Below are positions 1-11,208 of a stretch of 64,000 nt of DNA, one piece after another (positions within the stretch are counted from its first letter, which is position 1; each line of letters begins with the position of its first letter). Below the pieces are notes generated by a model. It searched no databases, had not been told where the DNA came from, and was given only the letters and a program-made list of their open reading frames with translations. The translations under genes were made by a program, and so were the position numbers. Source of the DNA: Congeria kusceri. Its lineage: Eukaryota > Mollusca > Bivalvia > Myida > Dreissenidae. The stretch lies in contig CM051030.1 of the NCBI GenBank assembly GCA_027627225.1, positions 22,975,105 through 23,039,104 of the forward strand. Direction: 5' to 3'.

Positions 1-1190
1 GGAGATGTTCCAGTCAGAAAGCAGGACAGACAGCTTATAGTAACTATTTCACCATACAAGTTGTTGGTAAGTATAGTGACATTTTGATAAAATACGGTGT
101 TTTAGATGAACAATTAGTCAATAAGCAATATTTTATAAATAATGTATTCATAACAATTTTTTTAAGTTTTAACGAATGTTTAATGCAAGTTTTATATAAT
201 GGTTTGCACATTACAGTTTTAAAGAGCATGCAAAATCGGGACAAGAACATTATGTTATTACGCGGATAATAAAAGTATTGTTGAAAGATGCCCTGCGATC
301 GAAACAATGTGCCTAAAATAATCAGAAAATTCAGCCAATATTACATTTAAGATTTGACAGCCATTATAATTGCCGTTTACTAAGATTGAATGGGTATTTT
401 ATCGACGGTATTTCCTCTAAAGACTTGTATAGACGGGTATTCAAACAAGGCGAATTCCCATTTTTCACGAATTTATATTTCTAGTTACAATAATATATTG
501 ATGTAATCGTTAAGAAAACAATATGTTGACTTTGTTTTTCGATACAAGGTTCTAACATGATTCGAAATTACGCCTAAACAATCGCGCATTTTAATGGCAC
601 GAACTTCCCCACTCTACATCTATGAATACTGCACATGCGCATAGCAGTATTTCATGTACATTTCATTTATATCGATTTTACTACTACTAATTTTCCCGCG
701 CCCGCAAAATGTGTCACTGCAACAACTTTTTATAATCATGAAAAAAAAACACAATATTTTACTTTTTGTTTAGAAAAACGAGACCCATGCGTTAAACAGT
801 CATTAAGCAAACACTTCTTAAGATATAATTTTATTTTAAAATATATTATACCGTATAAGCCGTCGATATGCTCCTTTTGTATATAACGTATACGCCTCAT
901 AAATAAGCAAATAATAACTACTGAAGCCACTAAATTATTGCACATTATTTCACTCACATACTCTTTTAGTTGGCCAATAACTATGCCCTATTATTGGGAA
1001 GGTATGTAGATATGCATTCAGATACCGGGTGTAGCAGCAGCAGAACACATATTAGCTTTTTATAATATAATATATAATATTTTTGTATTTTTGAAAAAAA
1101 AAGTTTTCAATGTCATTATTTGCAAAAACTAAGCCTCTGGAATACCCAAAACCTAATATTATAAAAATAAACTAAAATAAATAAAACAGT
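1..1190. other. AT-rich spacer, no gene seen
   Basis: Short ORFs on both strands are AT-rich and show no domain, splice-site pattern or homology that I recognise. I see no repeat structure beyond short A and T runs. Confidence 0.6.
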
Positions 1191-1194
1191 CTGC

Positions 1195-1262
1195 CTTTGC
1201 CGGGGCTCAAATCTACAACCTTCAGGATCAATTTGTCGCGCTTACGACATTCAGTTGTCTAA
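1195..1262 (-). mobile_element. tRNA-derived SINE relic
   Basis: On the minus strand a diverged A-box-like segment (tagacaactgaatgtcgtaa) is followed about 35 bases later by a B-box-like segment (ggttgtagatttgagcccc). This is the order and approximate spacing of the internal RNA polymerase III promoter in tRNAs and tRNA-derived SINEs. No clover-leaf can be drawn, so it is not called a tRNA gene. The limits of the SINE body are not visible. Confidence 0.45.
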
Positions 1263-4200
1263 ATCTGGTATTGTTTTTTTTTTCAAAAATACAGACGGAA
1301 AGCGTTGCAAACACTTTATGATGTTATTCTTTTCCCTGTATAATTATCCCTAAACGACATTATATTTCCAACATGTTAATTTTCAGACAGTTATTTCTCT
1401 TTGTTATAAAAATAATGTATTTTTTTCTTTTCTGGGATCTACGGCAAAAATATTGGAAAATGTCAATTTGCCAATCTGGGAGAATGACCCTTTATGCAAT
1501 ATATTTATATACTTTTTCTGGAAAAATGGTCATTGTCAACACTTATTGATTTATTAGCAAAATATATGATAAGTTGATTAATGTTGTTTTGAATTTTTAG
1601 ACTTTTAAACTGGTATTTTGTTTGTATTGAAGGCCATGTGTAATAATACTTTTTGCTTAGCAGCTCCGAAACATTTGGACAGATTAATAAGAAGTGATAA
1701 CCATTATCAGTAATTCTCTGATAGCAATACTTGCATTAACTTTCTTGTCTCGGCGTATTTGTGTAGCGTCCGCCTTCTATTTGTTAATCATGCGATGATA
1801 GTATAAACCTTATCAGTGCAATTCTTGTGCTTATATAAACATTAGGATTCTAAACAATTAGAGTTGTCAATGTTAGAATACCAATTCTGTTTAACAACAT
1901 CTAATAATCGTTGTTTTATTGTAGGTTAGTCGATTAACATAAATATGAAATTGCTACACCCATAAGTATCTAAAACCGTGGTCATATACAATTTCTGAAG
2001 ACCAGTTCTTCCATTATATATATTTACATTTTCGGGGTTTTTGAACAACAGTATGCGTTCGTAGAAAGTTAGCAACCTAATCCAATATTTTAGCATTATA
2101 AGTTGTATGTGTATGAGCATGGGAATTGGACCAAGTTCTATATAGAGGGCGTTGGAATTAGTAGAGCATCTCACACCCAAGATTTTGCTACAGAATTTCA
2201 AGTGCACAGTTTCAAAATCAGGTTCGATGTGGAAAACCAGTATTTCCGCCCCTTAATTTAAAATAGGGAGCGCTAGTGATCTAAACATATCAACTGTCTG
2301 TTGTATCGGCAACTCTAAATAATTATTGTTGTAGACCGAGAAAAGATTATGGAGAGAGTATGAGGTGTGCTGTGCCACTGTTTGTTAAATGCGGTACCAA
2401 TATCCTTTTTGTTTTAAGAGTTGAATACCCAAGTATTTAAACGAAGAGAAATATTCAATTTTGGAATTGCAAATATAAAAATCTAATGATGTGTGCCATT
2501 TTCATAGATCGTATTGTTTGTTTTATTAGCATTAAGACGTATTGGGGCTATTATAATTTTGCTTATAATGCTTTTTAACCTTTTTCCAAAGTAATTTTGA
2601 ATTGGTCCGTGAAGTTGATTATGAGATCTGATATATAAATTAAGCTCTGAATTCGAATATTGCACAGCTAGCTCTGAGATCTATATTCAGCTATACATAT
2701 GAATTACACGGCAAATGAAGTCGCTTGTAGTGCTGGCTGCGAATGCAACTATGCATCCAGCATTGCATTAGTAATTGAAGTTGGCTCTGAGATCTAACAT
2801 CTTAAATATTATATAGTAATATTACGAAAATGTGATCCAGATCTCGAAATAACGAAGACTCCAACAACACCGTTGCAGCGGGTTAAGAAAAAATGATGTT
2901 ACACATAAAACTACCGAAAATTTAGAGACATAAAATATTCCAAAATTTGGGTGTACAAATATTAAGAGTCAAACGGAAAAAAAAAATTACGTCCGTATTA
3001 TGTATGTTTTTATTTTTTAGAAAAATCGGTTTTAAATTTCTATTATTCTGTTCATTTTTAATTAATAATTTTCTGTTTAATAACGCTGTAATTTGGTTTT
3101 AGTATCTTGGAATAATATTGCCCAATTTGAACAAACAAAAAAAAACTTTAAAAACATAACGCGTTAATAATGACACCTCTTAAAACTACTGAGTGAAACA
3201 GCGTGACATCACCCTCCCCTTTAGCCAGGAATCCAATCTACAAGACGATAGTGACACCTATAATAACAGCGTCGCTTTGGCTTCCAAAATCTTTGATATG
3301 ACTGCCGGACTGCGACTTTCGTCTAGCAGTTTGCATCTGTAAGCGTGTAACTGCCTAGCACGTGGTCGTTGCCAAAAAGCACCGATTGATACTACTGTAC
3401 CTGAACAGCGCAAGCGCTCTCGATAGAGCATTAATGAATTAGTGTTCTAGCAGACATTTAAAGGTTGTCAAAAAATCTGGGAGATTTTGGGCAGACAAAA
3501 TATATGCAATGTTCATGTTGAGACAGTGCATTTTTTATGTCAATGTATTGAAATTGGATTAATACGTGTTTTACACACAATGTAATTTATAATGTGTGCA
3601 TATTTTTTAAACATTCAATTACATTTCTTTTGAAAGAACTATACATATAATATTTCAAAACAACACACACAAACGACAACAAAATAATCACATATTGATT
3701 AATTAATCCAACTTTAAACAAGTGTTCGAAAATATAGAGCCATAAATTATTGGTTTCAAGCTGACTGTCCGATAATAAAGTGTTGCAAAATAATTATTTT
3801 GGCTAAAAAAGAGGTTGTCCGAAAATTTTGAGTTTTTACGGTATGTGTTTCCACCATTAAACTCTTATTTCTGTTGTGCTATTTCTTCCAATATCTACTT
3901 TTCTATATCGATACAGGCACATTTTATCAAAGGAAATCATAATTATTACCTACTGAAGGAAATCTTAATTATTACCTACTTTATACTTATTGAGTGCATA
4001 GCTACATACAATAGTCAAATATACATAACAGAAATACAAAGGAATATATTATTTCCTTAATGAAGACAACCTCACTGACACGTTTATGCGACAGTATTTT
4101 AGCTACTTAGCATAGTCATATATGCATATGATAAATACAAATCAATTGAAAATTACTCAATTCTTAACCTTTTATATCCCTACTATCATGTTTTCTATTT

Positions 4201-4559
4201 AGAACAGTGTGCTTACATGCAAAGTGCAATTTCTTTCTCAGCCATATTCTATTATCTAATATTAAACTTGCAGAGCATATACATGTATAAAGAAGTCTTA
4301 CGACACAATCATTGTGATATTGTTCAGAATAGTGTGTTCTATACACGCTACTGAGTTATTTTACGAATATTGTTTATTTTAAAAGCATATATTTTTATTA
4401 TTAACACAGCACCCACACTTCAAAGCTTTATATAGGAAACATTCCCATTATATAAAGGGAAATTGTACATTATATTATTTTCACTTGTATGTTAAACAGT
4501 GTGCTCGGGCAGTGGTTTTTAACCAAATTCCGGAGGGTAAACAATCCCAGTCATTCCCA
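1263..4559. other. AT-rich spacer with one dispersed-repeat copy
   Basis: No coding region recognised. A 26 bp direct duplication (gaaatc-taattattacctact) lies near 3929-3980. About 120 bases at 2640-2760 match the sequence at 4577-4690 and are listed separately. Confidence 0.55.
2640..2760 (+). repeat. dispersed repeat, copy 1 of 2
   Basis: The stretch from 'agctctgaatt' through 'ctgagatctatattcagc' to 'gtagtgctgg' reappears in the same order and orientation at 4577-4690. It also shares the 'attcagct' word with the satellite that starts near 4.7 kb, so it looks like an outlying diverged member of that family. Confidence 0.6.
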
Positions 4560-6743
4560 TTCTGACGTCGTCAGCTAGCTCTGAATTTACATATTGCATA
4601 TCTAGATCTACATTCTGAGATCTGCATTCAGCTATACACAAATAATACCATGTGAATGAGGTCGAATATAGTGCTGTCTGTGAAAACACTCTCGCGTTAT
4701 ACTACTACTCACTGTTTCACAAATAATACAAAGTAAAGCCGGTTCGATTTCAGACATAGCTGCGCATCAAGGTCTATTATCAGTTCTGAATAGAAAATTT
4801 ATGATAAAATAATGCATACTACAACACGCTTTTAAGCAGACCAAATTATCGCAAAAACGAGTACAGACCTGGCTGCGTATTCAGTTCTGTATTCAACGTT
4901 AGATTGAACACGCATGATAGAAAACATATTCGAGTCATACTACTACTCATTGTTACAAAAAGCAAACACAGCATAACAGATTCAAATGCAGAGCTGGCTC
5001 TGTATTTAGATATGCATTCAGCTCTGCATCTGTATAATATAATATAAATATTTAAGTGTCATACTTCTACTTTACAATGTTAAAATCAACATAAAACACC
5101 GAACCAAATACAGACCTGGATCTGCATTCAGCTCTGTAATCAGCTCTGCATTGCAAATTTACGACACAAAACACATTATGCTTCATACCACTTCTTGGTA
5201 CAACAAGCGCCCAAAATAACACCTGATGACCGAATAGCAATGTAGTCAGCTCTATAATGAAATCCTATGATATAGAACACATTTGCACAATACCATTACA
5301 TACTGTTATAAAAACAACCAAAATAGCAGAGAGCAAATACAGACCTGGATATGTATTCAGCTCTGTATTCAGCTCTGCATTGCTAGTCTTTGATACTGAA
5401 CACATTTGCGATTTGATACAAAACTGGCTATGTAGTCAGATCTGCATTCAGCTCTGCATTGCAAGCCTATGATATGAAATACATTGGCGCCATACAACTA
5501 CTCGAAATGATGACACCAATCTTGAAAACCGGATCGAATACGGATCTGGCTCTGTATTCAGATCTACATTCAGGTCTGCATTGCAAATCTGTGACAGAAA
5601 ACATATATGCCGTACCTCCACCCGAAATTGTTGAAATCAAAATAGCACACACGAAACCGAATACAGACCTTGCTCTGCATTTTGCACTGTATTCCGCTCT
5701 GCATCGTTAACCTATGAGTTAAAACAGAAATACTTTTGCGTCTTACTTCTACTCGCTGTAACAAAACACACCCATAATAACACATGTCCAAATACAGATC
5801 TGGCTCTGTATTCAGCATTTGCATCGCAATCCCGTGATAGACGCTACACGCTATTATAAAAACAAGAAACCAAACGACCTGACTCCGTCTTCATCTCTGT
5901 ATTCAGCTCTGCATTGAATACCTCCTTTAGAAAACACTTTTGCGTCATACCACTACACGTTGTTATAAAACACAAACACTGAAACTAATACCGAACCGAA
6001 TACAAATATGGCGCTTGATGCAGCTCTGTAATCAGCTCTACATTGCCGGACTATGATGGTAAACACATTTCTGTTATACCACTACTGACTGTTACAAAAA
6101 CACATAAAATAATACCGGATCGAATACAGACCTGGTCGTCTATTCATAACTTTATATAGCTGTGAATTGCAAACCTATGATATAAAACACATTTGATATA
6201 TACCACTGCGTGCTTTTATGAACAGCAGTCACAAATAACACAGACCTGGCTCTGGATTAAGCTCGGTATTTATGTCTTTATGCCAGCCTATGTAGTAAAC
6301 ACACATTTTCATTATACCACTATAACACAAGATCGAATACCTGGCTCTGTATTCTGTCTTGTGTTCAAGTCTGCATTACCAGCCTATGATAGTTAACACA
6401 TTTCCGTTATATCACAATACGTTATTATAAAATGCACCCCTAGAAACACGGTCGGAATTCGGCTCTGTATTCAGCCCTTTATTGGGCACTGCAATGCAAA
6501 CCTATGATAGTAAACACATTTGTGCAATACCACTACTCACTCTTGTAAAAAGTACTCAAAATAAGACCGGGTGGAATACAGATCTGGCTCTGGATTCAGC
6601 TCCGTATTCAGCTCTGCATTGAATAGTTAACACATTGGCGCCATCCAACTACATGCTGTCATGAATTGCACTTCTTTGACGGAAAGTGTTCAGACCTGGC
6701 TTTGCATTCAGTACTGTCTTCAGCTCTGGAGTAGTAAAAATAG
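4560..6743 (+). repeat. diverged ~120 bp satellite array
   Basis: About 16 degenerate units each carry 'gaatacagacctggctctg', 'tattcagctctgcattg', 'aacctatgatat-aaacac' and 'ataccactactc-ctgttata'. The word 'cagacctgg' or a close variant recurs near 4866, 5110, 5340, 5535, 5663, 5795, 6123, 6242, 6578 and 6692, giving a unit of roughly 115-130 bp. Units differ by many substitutions and small indels. ORFs inside the array are products of the repeat, not genes. The last unit runs straight into the GGT tract. Confidence 0.8.
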
Positions 6744-7357
6744 TTGTGGTGGTGGTGGTGGTGAATGGTGGTGGTGGTAGTGGTGGTGGTGGTGGTTGTT
6801 GTTGGTGGTGGAGGTGGTGGTGGTGGAGGTGGTGGTGGTGGTAGTGGTGGAGGTGGATGGTGGATGTTGGGTGATGGTTGGCGGATGTTGGATGGTGGAT
6901 GGTGGATGGTGGTGGTGGATGGTGGATGGTGGATGGTAGTGGTGGATGGTGGATTGAGGATTGTGGTGGTGGTGGTGGAGGCGATGGTGTTCGAGGTGGA
7001 TGATGGTGGTGGTGGTGGTGGCGGTGGTGGTGGTTGTGGATGGTGGATGGTGGTTTTGTTTGATGGTGGCGATGGTGGATGGTGGATTGTGGTGGTGGTG
7101 GATGGTGGATAGTGGTGGTGGTGGTGGTGGTGGAAGGTGGAGGGTGGAGGGTGGAGGGTGGAGATGGTGGTAGTTGGTGGTGGATGGTGGATGGCTGATG
7201 GTGGACGGTGCTGGTGGTGGATGGTGGATAGTGGTTGTTGGTGGTGGTGGTGGATGTTGGTTGTTGCTGGTGGTGGTAGTGGTAGTGGTGGAGGATGGTG
7301 GATGGTGGATGGTAGATGGTTGTGGTGGTGGTGGTGGTGGTGATGGTGGTGTTGGTT
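6744..7357 (+). repeat. GGT/GGAT simple-repeat tract (~610 bp)
   Basis: Almost pure G and T with scattered A on the plus strand, built of ggt and ggatggt words. The minus-strand His/Pro/Thr-rich ORF and the plus-strand Val/Gly/Trp ORFs are reading-frame artefacts of the repeat. Runs of GG separated by one base could form two-quartet G-quadruplexes; this is inference. Confidence 0.9.
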
Positions 7358-7371
7358 ATTTCGATTGTTAA

Positions 7372-8160
7372 TAACAGGGAAGTACTTTCTCATCGAAGAA
7401 TGGTATAATTTTTCTTTAAATGGTATATTCAAAGAAGGTTTTTACAAGTATATAATATCTTCAAAAGGCTAAATTATGATATCTTGAATATTAAAAGTCA
7501 TTGTTTTTGCAAAATGATTAATGTATGCGTGTATTTTTGAAGGTATTGAATATTTCCGCACCATCTTACTCCAAATCATGTGTCCGTGCCTCCGTAGTAG
7601 TATTACACTTAGAGGCACTTTTAGCTAGTCATTTTTCAATTGCGAATTTTTCAGAAACAACATATCCCATCGTTCTGAAATTGTGTGTACCCCAATTATA
7701 CATGTTTTCCAATCCATTAATGATTGAATATCACCCCTCTACGGTCATTTATTATTCATACTTTCACTATTCGCTCAATCAGGAGCGTGAAGGCATTCCC
7801 TTGAACTATGTGCACAATAATATTCTGTCTAAGAGGCAGAGGTGTGTCCTAACTCTGAATGCCAGAGGTGACCATACAAGATACTCATAACAACTTTTAC
7901 TTGTTCCATATATAATGTTATCACCTTTTATCTACACTTACTTTTTGTTATCGCAATTTTGCGATTTTGAATTGTCATAATGCTTTTTACTTTTGTTATG
8001 TGGGGTATCAAAATGAATAGTAATTTTAAGATAATACTATATATTGAAGTGTTCTACCTTATTTCTTATTTTTGACAAGTTTGAAAAATAATCTTGCAGT
8101 ACTTAAAATAGTTACAGCCGATTTCCCAAAAGTCTACTTAGAAGTGCCATCTACAATTGT
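7372..8160. other. spacer, no gene recognised
   Basis: A 121-codon ORF (7525-7890, plus) lies here. It shows no domain, signal peptide or splice context that I can recognise, and its composition resembles the surrounding spacer. I see no repeats. Confidence 0.5.
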
Positions 8161-8164
8161 AAGT

Positions 8165-8211
<47 letters not shown>

Positions 8212-8243
8212 AGTGGTAGTAATAGTAGTAGTAGTAGTAGTAA

Positions 8244-8284
<41 letters not shown>

Positions 8285-8303
8285 ACAGCAGCAGCAGCAG
8301 CAG
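8165..8303 (+). repeat. GTA microsatellite followed by CAG repeat
   Basis: About 40 tandem gta triplets with a few variants (gtg, ata) are followed by five cag triplets. The poly-Val and poly-Thr ORFs here are artefacts. Confidence 0.95.
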
Positions 8304-8329
8304 AAGTTTCATATTTGTTTTGGTAACTT

Positions 8330-9145
8330 TGTATAGTGGTCCTCTGAAAAGATTGTTCAAATGATTCCCCTCGGGTCAAAACAGACCACGCCCTAGGAGC
8401 CACATGGTTTATATAGACTTAAATCGCAAAATGACTTTAAAAATCTAATTAAGCCGCAAGACCCAGAAGTTTCATAGTTGGCATGTAACATTGTAGAGTT
8501 GTCCTCTACAACGATTGTTCAAATGATGCCCCTGGGGTCAAAAGTGGCCACGCCCTGGGGGTCACATGGTTTATGTAGACTTAAAGAGCAAAATGACGTA
8601 AAATATCTTCTCCCAAAACCGTCAGGCTCAGAGGTATCCTCTTTGGTATGTAACATTGTAGAGTTGTCCTCTACACAGATTGTTCAAATGATGTCCCTGG
8701 AGTTCAAAAGGGACCACGCCCCGGGGCGTCAAATGGTGTATAGAGACTTTAATAGCAAGATGGCACACCCCGGGGTCACATGGTTTCTATAGACTGATAT
8801 GGAAAGTGGTCATTAAAAATCGTTTTCTCTGAAACTGCAAGGCCCATAGGTTTCATATTTGGCTTAAAACATTGTCAACTACAAATAGTGTTCAAATTAT
8901 GCCCCTGGGGTGGAAAGAGGCCACGCCTAATAAACCATGTGGGTTACATGGTTTATTTAGAATTCTTCTCATGAAACTGCAAGGCCCAGATTTTTGTACT
9001 CAGGTAAGTGGTTTAGTGCCATTTGGTTATCTCGTTGTTAGCCATTATGATTCCTTAAACTCAGGTGAGAAGCCTAGGGCCATCGTGGCCCTCTTGTTTG
9101 TAGTGATAAAGCCCCATAACTCTGACCAAGCGGTTTCATAGTCGA
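8330..9145 (+). repeat. array of ~165 bp mollusc-type repeat
   Basis: The block 'gattgttcaaatgat-cccc' plus 'ggtcaaaa-ggccacgcc' plus 'tcacatggtttat-tagac' recurs at about 8351, 8512, 8679 and 8890 (steps of about 161, 167 and 210). The last copy leads into 'actcaggtgagaagcctagg' and 'gggccatcgtggccctctt' (about 9060-9100). That tail also closes the repeat array near 63.13 kb, which suggests a shared element terminus. Confidence 0.8.
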
Positions 9146-9437
9146 GCGTGCCGTCCTGAGACAGCTCTTATTTGATTTCCCGTACAAAAATCTTGATGAT
9201 TCCAAAGATGGAATTCTACTTACCTAAAAATAACGCTTGATTGCTGTACAAAAGAGCCATTTTCGTGAAATGACATCGCATTGATTTGCATAAGTGCACG
9301 TTTTCTAATTATGGATTTTCGGCATGAGCCGATTATCCATAATTGGCCCTCCTAATATTATGACGTTGAAATCAGCCAAATAATGTTTTTTAATGTAAAT
9401 ATGTTAGTATATATAGTAACATATCCAATAATGAACA

Positions 9438-10445
9438 TTAATTATACTCAGGCGAGCTGTTAAATAACTAGGTCCAAGGTCCCTATGTCAAAGGTCAAGA
9501 TCAAAATTCAAGGTCAAATATAAGAAATCAATTCATAATATTATGTCCGTAGCATATCTTTGTCCAGGATGTATGGATGTTCAAACAACTTGTCAGAAGT
9601 GACAAACGTAGTGAGACTGAGTATCGCACGCTAGAAGCAGTTCTCTAGGTCCAAGGTCAAGGTCACAATTCAAGGTAAATGTCCAATATAAGAAATCAAT
9701 CCTTAACACTTTGTCCAAAGCATATCGCTGTTAAAGATTGACAGATTTTCAAATAACTTGCAGGAAGCGACAAGCATGGTGGGAAGGATAGTTTCGCGCA
9801 AGAACCAGGTCCCTAGGTCCAAGGTCAAGTTCACAATTCATGGTCCAAGGTCATATATAAGAAATCAATCCCTAACATTTTGTCTGGAGCATATCTTTGT
9901 TCAGCATGAATGGATTTTTAGATAACTTGGCAAAAGTTATAAGCATGATTAGACGGAGTGTCGCATGCAAGAACCAAGTTCTTACCTCCAAGGTATATGT
10001 CGAAATTCAAGGTAAATGTAAGAAATAAATCCTTAACACTTTGTCCGGAGTATATCTATGTTCAGCATGAATGCATTTTCAAATAATTTGGCATAAGTAG
10101 TTAGCATAGTAGGACGGCGTGCCGTGCACAAGAACCAGGACCATAGGCCCAAGGTCAAGGTCGCAATTCAATATCAAATATAAGAAATAAATTCTTAACA
10201 CTTTGTCCGGAGCATATCGTTGTACGGCATGGTTGAACTTTAATATAACTTTGCAGAAGTAATAAGCATGGTGAGGTGGCATGTCAGACGAAAGAACCAG
10301 GTACCTAGGTCCAATGTCAAGGTCACATTTAAAGGTCAAATGTCAAATGTTTGCCCAGCATAATATTGTCATGCATACAGGGATTTTCAAATAAGTATGA
10401 AGCAATTATCGACATCGTGAGATGGGGAAGTGAAGCATACAGGAA
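9438..10445 (+). repeat. satellite array of ~165 bp units rich in 'caaggtca'
   Basis: Six units carry 'aggtccaaggtcaaggtcac', 'atataagaaatcaatcctta', 'ctttgtccggagcatatctt' and 'ataagcatggtgagacgg'. 'ggtccaaggtc' or a variant recurs near 9470, 9644, 9811, 9982, 10140 and 10302. The left edge carries 'actcaggcgagc', close to the boundary word of the 8.3-9.1 kb array. The array ends about 450 bases before the first recognised receptor exon. Confidence 0.85.
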
Positions 10446-10893
10446 CACTAACTTAAATTGCCAAAGTTTTAATTACCTATCTTGATTATTTTGTTGTATT
10501 GATTAAATATTTAAGAATATATATATATAATAATGTTGAGACCTCAACTCACCACACAGATAGAGGCTCTAGAGATGAATTAGATGCTCAACTCCGATGA
10601 CTATACCATTTTAGTTTTTGAATTGTTTCTCTTTTGTCATTTATACTTAATCCCCAACAAGCTTCTTTGACAGGTGCATCTTTGTGACAATTGCACCCTT
10701 GTTGTTCATCTGATCATTTCCAGTTGTCCACTTTCGAAATGTGGTCCCACATCAAAAATCTGAACAAATTTGTATTCTTATCACCGGTTTTTACTGAAAT
10801 TCCCTTCTGTAGCTAAGACTGATATTGATCCATTAGTTGATCCTTTGTGAACACAGGGCCTTAATTTTTGAATTGATATGTGTTCCTTTTCAG

Positions 10894-11208
10894 TTGTCAT
10901 CACTGGAGTCACTCTAAGTCAAGTCCCCGCGGTCAAGATCATTGCTGACACTACAGGAACACTCGTATGCAAGACCTCGGGCGGACGTCCTGCAGCAATT
11001 ATTACCTGGTTCCGTGAGACATCTACTGGGGATGTGAATATAACATCCCAGTCTTCAAGTGTGACTTCAGTGCAGGCGGGACTGTCTGTTGTGACCAGCA
11101 CACTGTCTCAAAGGCCATCAAGAAACGACAACTCAGCTAGGATCTACTGCAATGCCAGTAACGGTGGCAAAATGTACAGATCACAGACATCCACCATCGA
11201 TGTGTTAT
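10894..11208 (+). CDS. receptor exon 1 seen: Ig domain (C2-like)
   Basis: A 315 bp phase 1-1 exon between 'tccttttcag' and 'gtaagt'. It encodes one Ig domain with the full C-W-C pattern: GTLVCKTSGG, IITWFRE and ARIYCNASNGG. The W to second C distance is about 46 residues. It ends in VLC at the splice site, a signature repeated by the following Ig exons (QC, VLC, VLC). The matching exon in the 28.7-33.9 kb copy is at about 29.31-29.59 kb. Confidence 0.8.

Noticed and set aside
5257..5824. Overlapping ORFs on both strands resembling a repeat protein
   Set aside because: They follow the ~120 bp satellite unit and break at unit indels; no start or splice context.
6659..7432. 257-codon His/Pro/Thr-rich ORF on the minus strand
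   Set aside because: Almost all of it is the translated GGT/GGAT tract; composition and period explain the open frame.
7525..7890. 121-codon ORF, the longest non-repeat ORF in the first 10 kb
   Set aside because: No hydrophobic leader, domain, splice borders or compositional shift; likely chance in spacer DNA.
8072..8403. Poly-Val, poly-Thr and poly-Leu ORFs
   Set aside because: They are the six-frame translation of the GTA/TAC microsatellite.
4560..10445. Regularly spaced repeats considered as a CRISPR array
   Set aside because: Units are 120-170 bp, degenerate and contiguous, with no short identical repeats and unique spacers; the genome is eukaryotic.
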